Source of the DNA: CAXMQZ01 sp963719055
GTDB lineage: Bacteria; Acidobacteriota; Thermoanaerobaculia; Multivoradales; JAHEKO01
DNA: 64,000 nucleotides
Direction of reading: 5' to 3'
Assembly: GCA_963719055.1 (NCBI GenBank)
Contig: CAVRAU010000008.1
Location: 1 to 64,000 of the forward strand
Shown: positions 7,121 to 16,485 of the stretch, piece by piece
Position numbering within the stretch: the stretch's first letter is position 1
How the letters are laid out: each line of letters starts with the position of its first letter
The notes under the pieces: model-generated
The model's input: only the letters and a program-made list of their open reading frames with translations
Told to the model about the DNA's origin: nothing
Database searches by the model: none
Made by a program: the position numbers and the translations under genes

Positions 7121-7923
7121 ACAGCGCCGTGGATCGCCGACTCTCACCTGCGTTGATTGCCTGGACCCTGGCAGGGATCCTTTTTCTGTCGATCCAGCCG
7201 GCCGCTGCCTGGACGCCGCAAAGCCGCATCCAGATGGCCGACTACGCGCTGCGAGTCACACCCCCGCATCTCGTGGGTCAAATCGAGCGCCATCAGAAGA
7301 GATTTCATGAAGGAATCCTCGCGGCCGCCAAGAGTGATCCCACCGTCGACTCCCTGGGGATGCCTATTCCGGTCGAGATCGATCTCGACCGGTTGATCGA
7401 GACCGAGGTCGAGCAAGCCATTCGCGCCATCGTCGACCACAGACCCTTCAGCCAGATCGTCTATCAGCTGGGCGTCGTCGCCTATTGGGTCGCCAGCGTC
7501 AACAACCCTCTTCTCTCGACAGAAGCCGGTAAGCCGGGGCCCGCGTACTGGCAGGACTACTTCCAGTATCTGCAAGACGCCAGTGATCGATTCTCGGTCC
7601 TGTACTACGGTCATGACCGTCAATTCGACACTCCCGCAGCGCTGGCCGCTCTTCTTGCCCAATCGCAGTCGCGGAGCCTCGCGATGGCTCCCTGGGTCGC
7701 CGAAGAATACAGACGCGTTGGTTCCATCGATGGTGTCAAGCTCTTCGATGACCGTTCGACCGCGTTCGGCGTCGGCGCCCTGGCGTTCAGTCACGGTGTC
7801 AGTGACATCGCTGGGGTGCTGCGCTATATTTGGCTGCGGGCTGGTGGCGTCGATTCCCGTCGTTTTCCGCCCCTGGACAAAGACCATCTGATCCTCGTCG
7901 AGCGCGGCCGACAAAGCCCGTGA
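7099..7923 (+). CDS. secreted hypothetical protein (zinc-phospholipase/S1-nuclease-like character)
   Basis: About 265-274 residues with a signal peptide (LSPALIAWTLAGILF...PAAAW). The mature part starts WTPQSRIQMADYALRVTPPHL and includes YQLGVVAYWVASVNNPL and FSVLYYGHDRQF. The mostly helical layout with scattered His and Asp recalls zinc-dependent phospholipase C or S1/P1 nuclease folds, but I cannot place the metal ligands with confidence. The start may be ATG 7099 or GTG 7129; the second leaves a shorter, more typical signal peptide. It is followed 41 nt later by purH. Confidence 0.6.
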   Translation: MLKKSVQYSAVDRRLSPALIAWTLAGILFLSIQPAAAWTPQSRIQMADYALRVTPPHLVGQIERHQKRFHEGILAAAKSDPTVDSLGMPIPVEIDLDRLIETEVEQAIRAIVDHRPFSQIVYQLGVVAYWVASVNNPLLSTEAGKPGPAYWQDYFQYLQDASDRFSVLYYGHDRQFDTPAALAALLAQSQSRSLAMAPWVAEEYRRVGSIDGVKLFDDRSTAFGVGALAFSHGVSDIAGVLRYIWLRAGGVDSRRFPPLDKDHLILVERGRQSP

Positions 7924-7964
7924 TCCATCGGCGATAAGCCAAGCACAATTCCCGGAGGGGACTC

Positions 7965-9515
7965 ATGTTGAAAGCGACCCGAGCTCTCATCTCGGTCTAT
8001 GACAAGAGCGAGGTGGTCGAGTTTGCCCGTGGATTGACCCGTCTGGAGATCGAGATTCTCTCCACTGGCGGTACCTTCCGACAGTTGCAGGAACACGACA
8101 TCCCCGTCATTCCGGTGGCGAACGTCACCGGTTTTCCGGAGATTCTTGGCGGCCGGGTCAAGACCCTACACCCACGCATTCATGGTGGGATTCTCGCCGA
8201 TCGATCGCGGGCCTCCCATGCCAGTGAGCTCAGCGAGCACAACATCACCCCGATCGATCTGGTGGTGGTCAACCTCTACCCCTTTCGCGAGACCGCGAGC
8301 GACCCGTCCATGAGCTACGAGCAGGTGGTGGAGATGATCGACATCGGCGGTCCCTGTATGGTGAGGGCCGCGGCCAAGAACCACATGGGAGTCGTGGTCG
8401 TGGTCGACCCAGAGGACTACCCGCAGGTTCTCGCCGCTCTCGAAGAAGGCGACGGGCAGGTACCCGACTCGCTCCGCAAGCACCTGGCCATCAAGGCGTT
8501 TCGGCACACGCAAGGGTACGACGCCGCCATCGCCTCTTGGCTCGAGAATCAGCTCGGTGAGACCGTTGCAGAGTTCCCGGGGCATCTATTCCTCGATCTC
8601 GAGAAAGATTTCGAGCCTCGGTATGGAGAGAATCCCCACCAGTCAGCGGCGCTCTATCACCGGGCAGGCGGACCGGGAGTATTCGGTGGGTTCGAGCAGC
8701 TTCACGGCAAGGAGCTGTCCTTCAACAATCTCCTGGACATGGACGCGGCCCGTCGCCTGGTGACCTTCACCGACGAGCCCACCGTCGCCATCATCAAGCA
8801 CAACAACCCCTGTGGGATAGGTCTGGGGAAAAGCGTCCACGAGGCCTACCAACGAGCGCTCGAATGCGATTCCATTTCCGCTTTCGGATCGATTGTCGCG
8901 GTCAACCAGACCGTGGACGAAGCGGCCGCCGCCGCCATGTCGGATCTCTTCATCGAAGCCATCGTGGCGCCCGATTTCTCAGCCGAGGCCATCGAGCAGC
9001 TCTCTCGGAAGAAGGCACTGCGTCTCGTCAAAGCACCTACTCTCGACCCCACCAAGGCGGCCCTGGACCTGAGATCCGTCGAAGGCGGAATGCTGATCCA
9101 AAGCCAGGATAGCGAGGTCGAGGATCCGGCGTCCTGGAAGTGCGCCACGCAGCGCCAACCGACCCCTGACGAGATGAAGGCTCTCGAGCTCGGTTGGCAG
9201 GTGGTCCGCCACGTCAAATCCAATGCCATCGTCATCGGCAACAGCCATCAAACCGTCGGCATCGGTGCTGGCCAGATGAGTCGCGTCGACTCGTGCCGAA
9301 TCGCGGTTCAGAAAGCCATGTTGGAAACCCAGGGCTGTGTCGCCGCTTCCGACGCCTTCTTTCCCTTCCCGGATGGCCTGGAGGTGTTGGCAGATGCGGG
9401 TGTCACTGCCGTAGTGCAACCCGGTGGCAGCAAACGCGACAACGAAGTCATCGCCGCGGCCGATAGCCGTGGGATGGCCATGATGCTCACCGGCGAACGG
9501 CACTTCAGACATTGA
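7965..9515 (+). CDS. purH: bifunctional AICAR transformylase/IMP cyclohydrolase PurH
   Basis: 516 residues, the normal length. It performs the last two steps of IMP synthesis: formyl transfer to AICAR, then ring closure. The N-terminal MGS-like cyclohydrolase domain shows ALISVYDKSEVVEFA, ILSTGGTFRQL and GRVKTLHPRIHGGIL. The transformylase domain carries RYGENPHQSAALY, the catalytic-site KHNNPCGIG and ending blocks SDAFFPFPDG and VQPGGSKRDNEVI. ATG 7965 has GGAGGGG 5 nt upstream. The frame is intact. Its stop overlaps the following lolA-like gene. Confidence 0.97.
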   Translation: MLKATRALISVYDKSEVVEFARGLTRLEIEILSTGGTFRQLQEHDIPVIPVANVTGFPEILGGRVKTLHPRIHGGILADRSRASHASELSEHNITPIDLVVVNLYPFRETASDPSMSYEQVVEMIDIGGPCMVRAAAKNHMGVVVVVDPEDYPQVLAALEEGDGQVPDSLRKHLAIKAFRHTQGYDAAIASWLENQLGETVAEFPGHLFLDLEKDFEPRYGENPHQSAALYHRAGGPGVFGGFEQLHGKELSFNNLLDMDAARRLVTFTDEPTVAIIKHNNPCGIGLGKSVHEAYQRALECDSISAFGSIVAVNQTVDEAAAAAMSDLFIEAIVAPDFSAEAIEQLSRKKALRLVKAPTLDPTKAALDLRSVEGGMLIQSQDSEVEDPASWKCATQRQPTPDEMKALELGWQVVRHVKSNAIVIGNSHQTVGIGAGQMSRVDSCRIAVQKAMLETQGCVAASDAFFPFPDGLEVLADAGVTAVVQPGGSKRDNEVIAAADSRGMAMMLTGERHFRH

Positions 9516-10174
9516 CGACGTCATCACGAGCCGTGCCCTTCGCCTCTTCGCCGGATCCCCGCTCTCCTGGCGGTGATCTGGGTTGCCAGCGCTCTTCTGC
9601 CAGGCAGCGGATGCTCAGGACCCCTGGTCCGTACTCGAGGAGCTTGCGCGGCAATCTGGGAGCCGGAACCCTGAGAGCCGAATTCGTCCAGACCTATAAA
9701 CCTGCGGGGTTCACCACAGGGGACCGAGAAACCGGCGATCTCTATCTCTCCCTTCCAGATTGCGTCCGGTGGGACTACGAAGAGCCCTATCCCAAGACCT
9801 TCCTGCTCTGCCAGAACACGATCCATACCTGGAATCCTGGCGACCAGGCGGGGCGCCGGTTCCTCCTCGTGGACAGCGATGAGCCCGGCATCGATCTCCT
9901 GCGATTGCGCATCGATGATCTGCGCCTGCGCTATGACGCCCACGTCGAAATGAAGCCGGATGGAAGTCTCGAGGTCATCCTCTCGCCGCGTGTTTCAGAC
10001 TCGACGATTGCCGAGGCTCGACTGACCATGGATGCAGCTCGGGAGGTGCTCTCTGCCCTCACCTACCGCGATCAGGAGGGCAATCTCTCTCGATTCGAAA
10101 TTACCGACTATGCCCCCAGCGACGACGCGGACCGATTCGAGCCTCCAGCCGACCTCGAATGGCTGGATCAGTGA
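9512..10174 (+). CDS. lolA: LolA-like outer-membrane lipoprotein carrier, N-terminus frameshifted
   Basis: Residues from about 50 onward match LolA: LGAGTLRAEFVQTYKPAGF, GDLYLSLPDCVRWDY, PYPKTFLLCQNTIHTW, then LSRFEITDY. LolA carries lipoproteins across the periplasm to the outer membrane. The first 50 residues in this frame look non-coding. A signal-peptide-like segment (RIPALLAVIWVASAL) and a plausible mature start (AQDPWSVLEELARQS) lie in the two other frames, so two small indels near 9,590 and 9,655 probably scramble the N-terminus. It follows purH directly. The frameshifts fit the insertion-error pattern of this window. Confidence 0.65.
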   Translation: MTTSSRAVPFASSPDPRSPGGDLGCQRSSARQRMLRTPGPYSRSLRGNLGAGTLRAEFVQTYKPAGFTTGDRETGDLYLSLPDCVRWDYEEPYPKTFLLCQNTIHTWNPGDQAGRRFLLVDSDEPGIDLLRLRIDDLRLRYDAHVEMKPDGSLEVILSPRVSDSTIAEARLTMDAAREVLSALTYRDQEGNLSRFEITDYAPSDDADRFEPPADLEWLDQ

Positions 10175-10335
10175 GAGGAATGCGCCTCCATCGATGCGAG
10201 GTTCGACGGCCGGCCCGCATTCCGTATAATAATGCTGCTTCGAGAAGGCTCGATGACCAAGTCGCTCGAGCCAATAGTCTCGTATCGCTACGGGAGAAGT
10301 GCACTTGATACTTAAATCTATTTTCTCGCAGAACC

Positions 10336-10974
10336 GTGTCGCAGGTCGCTACTCTGCTCGCCATCGCCTTCTGCTTGGCGGTCCCGCTAGGTGTCGCGGC
10401 AGGACCCTACGTCGAAGGCGACTACATCGAGATCGCCGGTACGGTGGCCGATGCCAGCGGCGTGCCGATTCCGGATGTCCACGTGATCTTTCGGGCGGCC
10501 AAGAAGTCCTTCAGCATCTCCCAATTCGGCAACGCCACCCGCGATGAAGTCCACCAGCGGACCGAAACGGACCCGCATGGGCAATTCAATTTTCGCTGGC
10601 GATGGGTGGATTACTACAATCGGTACGAGATCCTCGTCGTCATTCCCAGACGCTCCGCCGCCGGGGACTCCTTCGACATCCTCAGCCAACTCGATATTTC
10701 GAAGAGAATTCGCAAGGGATCCCCGGTCGTCGTCGCCCTGACTGTCGAGGAGGGCGAGTTCCTGGACAACCTGAGAGACTTCCTCGCCACCATCGACACC
10801 GAGGACGAAAAACGTATCTACGACGAGATGGGCAACCCGGACCGCGTGCAGACCATCGAGCATCCGACCCATGATGAGATCTCATGGTGGTACTTTCAGG
10901 CGGGCAAAGCCTACAGATTCCGTGACGGAGAGCTCCAACAGGTCGTACACTTCGATCCCGTCACCCCTATTTGA
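10336..10974 (+). CDS. secreted protein with carboxypeptidase-regulatory-like domain
   Basis: 212 residues, GTG start. A signal peptide (VATLLAIAFCLAVPLGVAAG) is followed by a beta-sandwich of the CarboxypepD_reg type: IEIAGTVADASGVPIPDVHVIF...FNFRW. The C-terminal 70 residues (FLATIDTEDEKRIYDEMGNPDRVQTIEH) resemble a small lipoprotein-like SmpA/OmlA region. Function is unknown; such proteins are usually envelope-located. A perfect TATAAT at 10225-10230 lies about 105 nt upstream, but its -35 is weak. Confidence 0.6.
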   Translation: MSQVATLLAIAFCLAVPLGVAAGPYVEGDYIEIAGTVADASGVPIPDVHVIFRAAKKSFSISQFGNATRDEVHQRTETDPHGQFNFRWRWVDYYNRYEILVVIPRRSAAGDSFDILSQLDISKRIRKGSPVVVALTVEEGEFLDNLRDFLATIDTEDEKRIYDEMGNPDRVQTIEHPTHDEISWWYFQAGKAYRFRDGELQQVVHFDPVTPI

Positions 10975-11016
10975 CGCCTGAGGCCGATCGACTCGAGACC
11001 ATCATGCTAAATCCCA

Positions 11017-12030
11017 ATGCTCCAGGCGTCGCCCGCTCAGAGACGTCGACCGCAAGCCTCGCCGGCGAGGTTTCTCGCACTCATAGCCGACAAGCTGATC
11101 GCTACCGAGGAGTTGTTCGTGCAGCAGCTACGCTCCGATGTACCGTTTATCGAGAACGCGGGAGAGTACCTGTTCTCGAGCGGTGGCAAGCGATTGCGGC
11201 CCGCCATGCTGCTGCTGTCCGCTCGCTTGCTCGGGCATGACAGTGACGAAGAAGTCACCTACTCGGCCGTCGTCGAGCTCATCCACTCCGCCACCCTCAT
11301 TCACGACGACATCATCGATCATGCTTCGCTGCGACGAGGCAGAACCACGGTCAATGAGCTGTGGGGGAACAGTCTGACGGTTCTTCTGGGCGACTGGCTC
11401 TACACCACCTCCATGAAGATGGCCCTGACCCACGACAACCTGGAGGTCATTCGGCGCCTCTGTGACGCCACTCTGAGAATGACGGAGGGCGAGTTGCTCG
11501 CGCAGCAGAAACTGGGGTCCTCGAACATCAGCGCCGAGGAGTACTTCCGCATCACACGGCGCAAGACGGCATTCCTCTTTTCTGCGGCCTGCTCCATTCC
11601 GAGTCTCATGAAGCCTGCCCAGCCGGAAGCTGACGAGCTTCTGCAGCAGTACGGCCTGGCCCTCGGGACCTGTTTTCAGCTCGTGGATGATCTGCTGGAC
11701 TTCACCGCCACCGAAGGCGAGTTGGGCAAGCCCGTGCTCTCCGATCTCAAAGAGGGCAAGCTCACCCTGCCCATCATTCTGCTCCTTCCCAGGCTACGGC
11801 CGGATCGGCGGCGACTGATCGAAATGGTTCTCAAAGACGGCGATTTCAAGCGCGTCGAGCGCAAAGAGGTCCTCGAGTTGGTGATGTCCGAGGGGACCAT
11901 CGAGGAGGTGGCGGAGATGGCTGACAAATGGGCGCTGGAAGCCAAGCAACAGCTCGACTCATTCCCCGCTTGTGACGCTCGTGAGGCCATGGAGTTCGCT
12001 CCAGACTATGTCCTCCAGCGACGGTCCTAG
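11017..12030 (+). CDS. ispB: polyprenyl diphosphate synthase (IspB-like)
   Basis: 337 residues, the usual size for long-chain trans-prenyl synthases that make quinone side chains. Both aspartate-rich motifs are present: HDDIID in LIHSATLIHDDIIDHASLRR, and VDDLLD in TCFQLVDDLLDFTA, with GGKRLRPAMLLL near the N-terminus and GKPVLSDLKEGKLTLP after the second. Chain length cannot be read directly; a menaquinone or ubiquinone tail is likely, matching the respiratory genes in the window. The C-terminal 72 nt overlap the convergent gene at 11,959. Start is ambiguous: the first 15 residues are low-complexity. Confidence 0.9.
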   Translation: MLQASPAQRRRPQASPARFLALIADKLIATEELFVQQLRSDVPFIENAGEYLFSSGGKRLRPAMLLLSARLLGHDSDEEVTYSAVVELIHSATLIHDDIIDHASLRRGRTTVNELWGNSLTVLLGDWLYTTSMKMALTHDNLEVIRRLCDATLRMTEGELLAQQKLGSSNISAEEYFRITRRKTAFLFSAACSIPSLMKPAQPEADELLQQYGLALGTCFQLVDDLLDFTATEGELGKPVLSDLKEGKLTLPIILLLPRLRPDRRRLIEMVLKDGDFKRVERKEVLELVMSEGTIEEVAEMADKWALEAKQQLDSFPACDAREAMEFAPDYVLQRRS

Positions 12031-13077
12031 TTGACCGACCGGTAGACCGAACGCGCCCGTAGTGACGTGTCCCGTAGCCCAGATCTCGTCCGCCCGAGCC
12101 CCATCCACCGGGTAGGCATCCGCCCCCGAGACCGGTGTCAGCCCCACATAGGTGGCGTATCGAAATCGCCGCGGTTTGGCCTCGAGCCAGATTCTCTGCC
12201 CCGGCATGATCACCACATGACGCTCAGCCTGCGAGCGATTCAGGATCCGGGGTTGGCTCCCGAGGTACAGCAGACCCATGGGTTGGCTGTCCTCGGGCGA
12301 CTGGGACGGGAATCGCAGAGCCAGATAGGCCATGACCTCCTGACCGAAATCAAAGGTGACCCAATGGCCGAGCGGGGGCGAGGACCGGTCGGTCTTGCCC
12401 AATTGCTGCCAGCGGCGATTGTCGGCCGGCAGCCGAAACCTCTCGGCACCCAAAGCGCCCTGGGTCGTCCTGAGCTCGGCGATCGTCGGGATCGTCTGCG
12501 GCTGCCCGGTGACCAGCCAGCGACCCACTGGTGCCGGGCCCCACACTGTTGGCGCCTCGCCATGAGGTAGCGGCAAGGTGACATCGAAGAGGGCATCCTC
12601 GGGTTGTCTGAATATCTGCCAATCGCCATCGGTGACGATACTGGTCTTCTCCTCGGCTCCAATAGCTTCGAGGTACAGCAGGAGCCCCCCGATACCCCGC
12701 ACACTGCGCACTTCCACCATCAGTCGGTTTGTACCCACCTGCAGGGCCTCGAGAACATCGTACTGCTTCAGCGATTGGCCGTTCCGATAGCGGCTACCGC
12801 CCACGGGTACCGCGTTGAGAAAGACCAAGGCCTCTTCGTCGGCGGTGGTCGTCAGGGTAGCCTGCTTCGGAAGCTGTGACAGGTCAAAGTCACGGACCGC
12901 GTAGAAGGCCACCGGCCCTGGCTCCACCTCACCTTCGGTGATCCAGATCCACTGCGCCTGCCTGGTCGGTAGCACATAGGCTTCCAGGATGCGCTGCAAC
13001 ACCGCCTGCAAGCTCACCAAGGCTCCCAACGCCAGCAACAGCGCCAGCCACATCCGTCTTCGCGTTTGTTTCGACAC
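11959..13077 (-). CDS. membrane-anchored protein with rhamnosidase-N-like beta-sandwich
   Basis: 372 residues. One N-terminal membrane anchor (MWLALLLALGALVSLQAVL) is followed by an extracytoplasmic domain similar to the N-terminal sugar-binding module of bacterial alpha-L-rhamnosidases: AQWIWITEGEV, AFYAVRDFDL, ADEEALVFLNAVPVGG, and VGTNRLMVEV. A second sandwich covers roughly residues 215-320. The catalytic (alpha/alpha)6 domain of true rhamnosidases is missing, so it is probably a binding or structural envelope protein. Its 3' end overlaps the polyprenyl synthase gene by 72 nt in opposite direction; it is transcribed divergently from the Kdo operon. Confidence 0.6.
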   Translation of the reverse strand: MSKQTRRRMWLALLLALGALVSLQAVLQRILEAYVLPTRQAQWIWITEGEVEPGPVAFYAVRDFDLSQLPKQATLTTTADEEALVFLNAVPVGGSRYRNGQSLKQYDVLEALQVGTNRLMVEVRSVRGIGGLLLYLEAIGAEEKTSIVTDGDWQIFRQPEDALFDVTLPLPHGEAPTVWGPAPVGRWLVTGQPQTIPTIAELRTTQGALGAERFRLPADNRRWQQLGKTDRSSPPLGHWVTFDFGQEVMAYLALRFPSQSPEDSQPMGLLYLGSQPRILNRSQAERHVVIMPGQRIWLEAKPRRFRYATYVGLTPVSGADAYPVDGARADEIWATGHVTTGAFGLPVGQLGPSLEDIVWSELHGLTSVTSGE

Positions 13078-13170
13078 CTTCGAGATCGTTCCCTTTCCGC
13101 AGCCCCGAAATCTAGCACGGTTGGACCCAAAGCCATTGACTCGGCCGGGGCGCCCAAAGTAGATTGGGCC

Positions 13171-13954
13171 GTGCCCACCGACGAATCCGCCGCGGTCCCC
13201 CAGGCCACAACCAAAAGCAGGGTTGTCGGCGCCATCCCGGCCCGATTCGGGTCGTCACGACTGCCCGGCAAACCGCTGCGCCAACTGGCGGGCCGTTCGT
13301 TGATCGAACACGTCTATCGACAGGCAACACGAGCCGCAGAGCTGGATCAGGTGGTGGTGCTCACTGACGATCAACGCATCTTCGAAGCCGTGAGCCGCTT
13401 TGGAGGAAACGTGGAGATGACTCCTACCGAGTGCGCTAGCGGTACCGATCGCGTGGCGGCGGCGGCTCGCCATTGGCCCGTGACTGCGGTCGTCAACATC
13501 CAGGGAGACGAGCCTCTCATCGATCCGCAGGCCATCGACACTCTGGCTCGGCATTTGAAACAGAACCCCAACGATCCGATGGTCACTCTGGCGGCACCCG
13601 CCGAAGCCGGGAGATCGGGACAACCCCGATGTGGTCAAGGTCGTGGTCGACCTTTCTGGCACCGCCCTGTACTTCAGTCGCTCGCCGATCCCCTACCGGC
13701 GCGGTTCGGAACCCCATGCCGACCTGCGTCACATCGGCATTTACGGATATCAGCTCCAGACCCTCCTGGACCTCGCCGACCTGCCGGCCAGCGCCCTCGA
13801 GCGCAGCGAGTCCCTGGAGCAACTGCGGGCGCTGGAGAACGGAATTGGCATCAAGGTCCTCGAGGTCGCCCGAGGCTGGCAAGGGGTCGATACAATGGAG
13901 GACCTGGAGAGGGTCGAATCCATACTCAAAGCTGCCGCCTCTTCCACGGGTTGA
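13171..13954 (+). CDS. kdsB: 3-deoxy-manno-octulosonate cytidylyltransferase KdsB, one frameshift
   Basis: Activates Kdo as CMP-Kdo for LPS. The first part shows GAIPARFGSSRLPGKPL, VVVLTDD, MTPTECASGTDRVA and VVNIQGDEPLID. The second part, in the next frame, has DNPDVVKVVVD, ALYFSRSPIPYRR, HIGIYGYQ and GWQGVDTMEDLERV. The frames join at the GGG run 13609-13611; removing one G restores AEAGDRDNPDVVK and a protein of normal length (about 260 residues). GTG 13171 is a likely start; the first 14 residues are not conserved. It is the first gene of a plus-strand Kdo operon. Confidence 0.85.
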
Positions 13955-13988
13955 GACGGCGAGAGGACAGCTGGAAAGGGGACGGTGC

Positions 13989-15652
13989 ATGGCAACGAAG
14001 TTCATTTTTGTAACGGGTGGGGTCGTCTCATCCCTGGGCAAGGGCGTGGCGGCGGCCTCGGTGGGGGCGCTTCTCGAGGGCCGCGGATTCTCCGTGACCC
14101 TGATGAAGTTCGACCCGTACGTCAACGTCGATCCGGGAACCATGTCGCCGTACCAGCATGGCGAGGTCTTCGTCACCGACGATGGCGCGGAAACCGATCT
14201 GGATCTGGGTCACTATGAGCGTTTCACCCACACCCTCACCAGCAAGGACCACAACTACACCACCGGCAAGATCTACGAAGCGGTGATCGACAAAGAGCGC
14301 CGCGGAGACTATCTGGGCAAGACCGTTCAGGTCATCCCCCACGTCACCGACGAGATCAAGGACGCCATGCGCCGACTGGCCGATGAGGTGGACGTGGTCA
14401 TCATCGAGATCGGCGGCACCGTCGGCGACATCGAGTCGCTGCCCTTTCTCGAGGCGATTCGTCAGCTTCGTCTGGAGCTCGGACGGGGTAACTCCGCCCA
14501 CCTGCACCTGACCCTGGTTCCCTTTATCGCCGCTGCCGACGAGCTGAAGACAAAACCCACTCAGCATTCCGTGCAGGGAGCTGCGCGCCATCGGCATCGA
14601 CGCCGACGCCTTGCTGTGTCGGTGTGACCGCCCGCTGCCTGAAGAGGTCAAGAAGAAGATCGCCCTCTTCTGCAACGTCGAGCCCAAAGAGGTGATCTCC
14701 GCTCGGGACGTCGAGACCATCTACGAGGTACCTCTGAGCTTTTGCCAGGAGGGCCTCGACGAAATCCTCCTCGATCAGCTCAACATGCCCCACTACCCGC
14801 GGAGTCTCTCCAGATGGGAGGAGTTGGTCGCCAAGGTCAAGAATCCCAAGCATGCGGTCCGGATCGGTATCGTCGGCAAGTATGTCGAGCTGCCGGACGC
14901 CTACAAGAGCTTGAACGAGGCTCTCCTGCATGGCGGCATCGCCAACGACGCGGGAGTCGAGCTGGTCTATATCGACGCCGAGGAGATCGAGACCGGCAAC
15001 TGGCCCCGCGAGGTCTTCGAGGTGGATGGACTGTTGGTGCCCATCGGCTTCGGATCCCGTGGGACAGAAGGAAAGATTCGCGCCATTCGCTACGCCCGAG
15101 AGCATCGGGTGCCATTCTTCGGCATCTGCCTCGGGATGCAGTGCATGGTGATCGAGTACGCCCGCAACGTCTGTGGAATCGAGGACGCCACTTCCGCCGA
15201 GTTCGACGCCGATACGCCGCACGCGGTGATCTACAAACTGCGAGACCTGCTGGGTGTAGAGGAGATGGGCGGCACCATGCGTCTCGGTGCCTACCCGTGT
15301 CAACTGACCGAAGGCACCTTGGCGGCGCGAACCTACGGGGTGCCGGAGATCAGCGAGCGCCACCGCCACCGCTACGAGGTCAATCAGAAGTATCTGCAGC
15401 AGCTCCAAGAGGGTGGCCTGCAGGTGGCAGGGATGAGTCCCGATGGCAAGTTTGTCGAAATGGTCGAGCTGAAGGACCACCCCTGGTTCCTCGGTTGTCA
15501 GTTCCATCCCGAGTACAAATCGAAGCCCACCGAGCCGCACCCGCTCTTCGTTTCCTATATCAAGGCCGCTCTGGGTGAACGGGAACGACGGCAGGATCCG
15601 GCGAGAGTGGCGGAGAGAGAGCGACCGAGCTCTGACCAAAGAGATGGTATGA
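13989..15652 (+). CDS. pyrG: CTP synthase PyrG, one clear frameshift
   Basis: Makes CTP from UTP and glutamine, here supplying KdsB. The synthase domain starts FIFVTGGVVSSLGKGVAAAS, with GTMSPYQHGEVFVTDDGAE and GGTVGDIES. The glutaminase domain has the Cys nucleophile in FFGICLGMQCM and His/Glu in QFHPEYKSKP. The break is the GGG at 14576-14578: one G too many after KTKPTQHSV; deleting it gives ELRAIGIDADALLCRCD. The visible frame then runs into kdsA without a stop. One further +1 insertion between about 15,565 and 15,645 would make PyrG end at TGA 15650-15652, overlapping the kdsA start as ATGA. Confidence 0.9.
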
Positions 15653-16485
15653 GCGTCCAGAGCTTCGAGCTGGCACCAGGAGTCGAGATTGGCGGCCCGG
15701 CGCTTCCTTTCGTCGCCGGACCCTGTGTCATCGAGACGCCGGAAGCGACGGTCGCCCTGGCCGAGTGGGTGGCGGAGACCAGTCGTGAGCTCGAGACGCC
15801 GGCACTCTTCAAGGCCTCCTACGACAAGGCCAATCGCAGCTCCATCGAGAGCTACAGGGGGCCCGGACTGGCCGCCGGATTGAGAGTCCTCCAGCAAGTG
15901 GCGCAGCAGACCTCGATGCCGATCCTCACGGACGTTCACGCTCCGGAGCACTGCGAACCGGCAGCCGAGGTTTGCGCAGTCCTGCAGGTGCCCGCCTTTC
16001 TCTGCCGTCAGACCGACCTGATCCTGGCTGCCGCCGGAACCGGTCGCGCGGTCAACCTCAAGAAGGGACAGTTCATGGCGCCCGACGACATGCGACGGGC
16101 TGTCGACAAGGCGCGGAGCACGGGGAATGAACGCATCTCAGTCACCGAGCGCGGATTCTCCTTCGGATATCACAACCTGGTGGTCGATATGCGGTCCTTC
16201 GCCATGATGCACCAGGAAGGTATCCCGGTGATCTATGACGTGACGCACTCGCTACAGCTCCCGGGTGGCGGCGTCGAGACAGGCGGACTGCGCCAGTTTG
16301 CCGAGCCCCTCTCGCAGGCAGCCGTGGCGGCTGGCGCCGATGGGCTGTATCTGGAGATTCACCGCCAGCCCAACGAGGCCCTCTCGGACAGCACGACGCA
16401 ATTGCTGCCCGACCGCGCCGCTGCCCTATTGCGCCAGGCCATCAGAATCCGCCAGGCGATGACCAGGGAGACGCCCTCCAAATGA
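15649..16485 (+). CDS. kdsA: Kdo-8-phosphate synthase KdsA
   Basis: 278 residues from ATG 15649. Condenses arabinose-5-phosphate with phosphoenolpyruvate to Kdo-8-phosphate. Characteristic DAHP-synthase-family blocks: FVAGPCVIET, ALFKASYDKANRSS, ILTDVHAPEHC, VPAFLCRQTDLI, VNLKKGQFMAPDDM, ERGFSFGYHNLVVDM and YDVTHSLQLPGG. Asn in the KASYDKANR region suggests the type without the metal-binding Cys. In the given sequence pyrG runs into it in frame, but I infer separate genes. The stop overlaps kdsD by 4 nt (ATGA). Confidence 0.93.
   Translation: MSVQSFELAPGVEIGGPALPFVAGPCVIETPEATVALAEWVAETSRELETPALFKASYDKANRSSIESYRGPGLAAGLRVLQQVAQQTSMPILTDVHAPEHCEPAAEVCAVLQVPAFLCRQTDLILAAAGTGRAVNLKKGQFMAPDDMRRAVDKARSTGNERISVTERGFSFGYHNLVVDMRSFAMMHQEGIPVIYDVTHSLQLPGGGVETGGLRQFAEPLSQAAVAAGADGLYLEIHRQPNEALSDSTTQLLPDRAAALLRQAIRIRQAMTRETPSK

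Noticed and set aside
13473..14627. Long plus frame bridging kdsB and pyrG
   Set aside because: Its first half is an out-of-frame reading of kdsB; only the part from 13,989 is PyrG.
14524..15951. 475-codon open frame on the minus strand
   Set aside because: It is antisense to pyrG/kdsA, which have clear motifs; the antisense protein has no recognisable domain and mirrors codon bias of the real genes.
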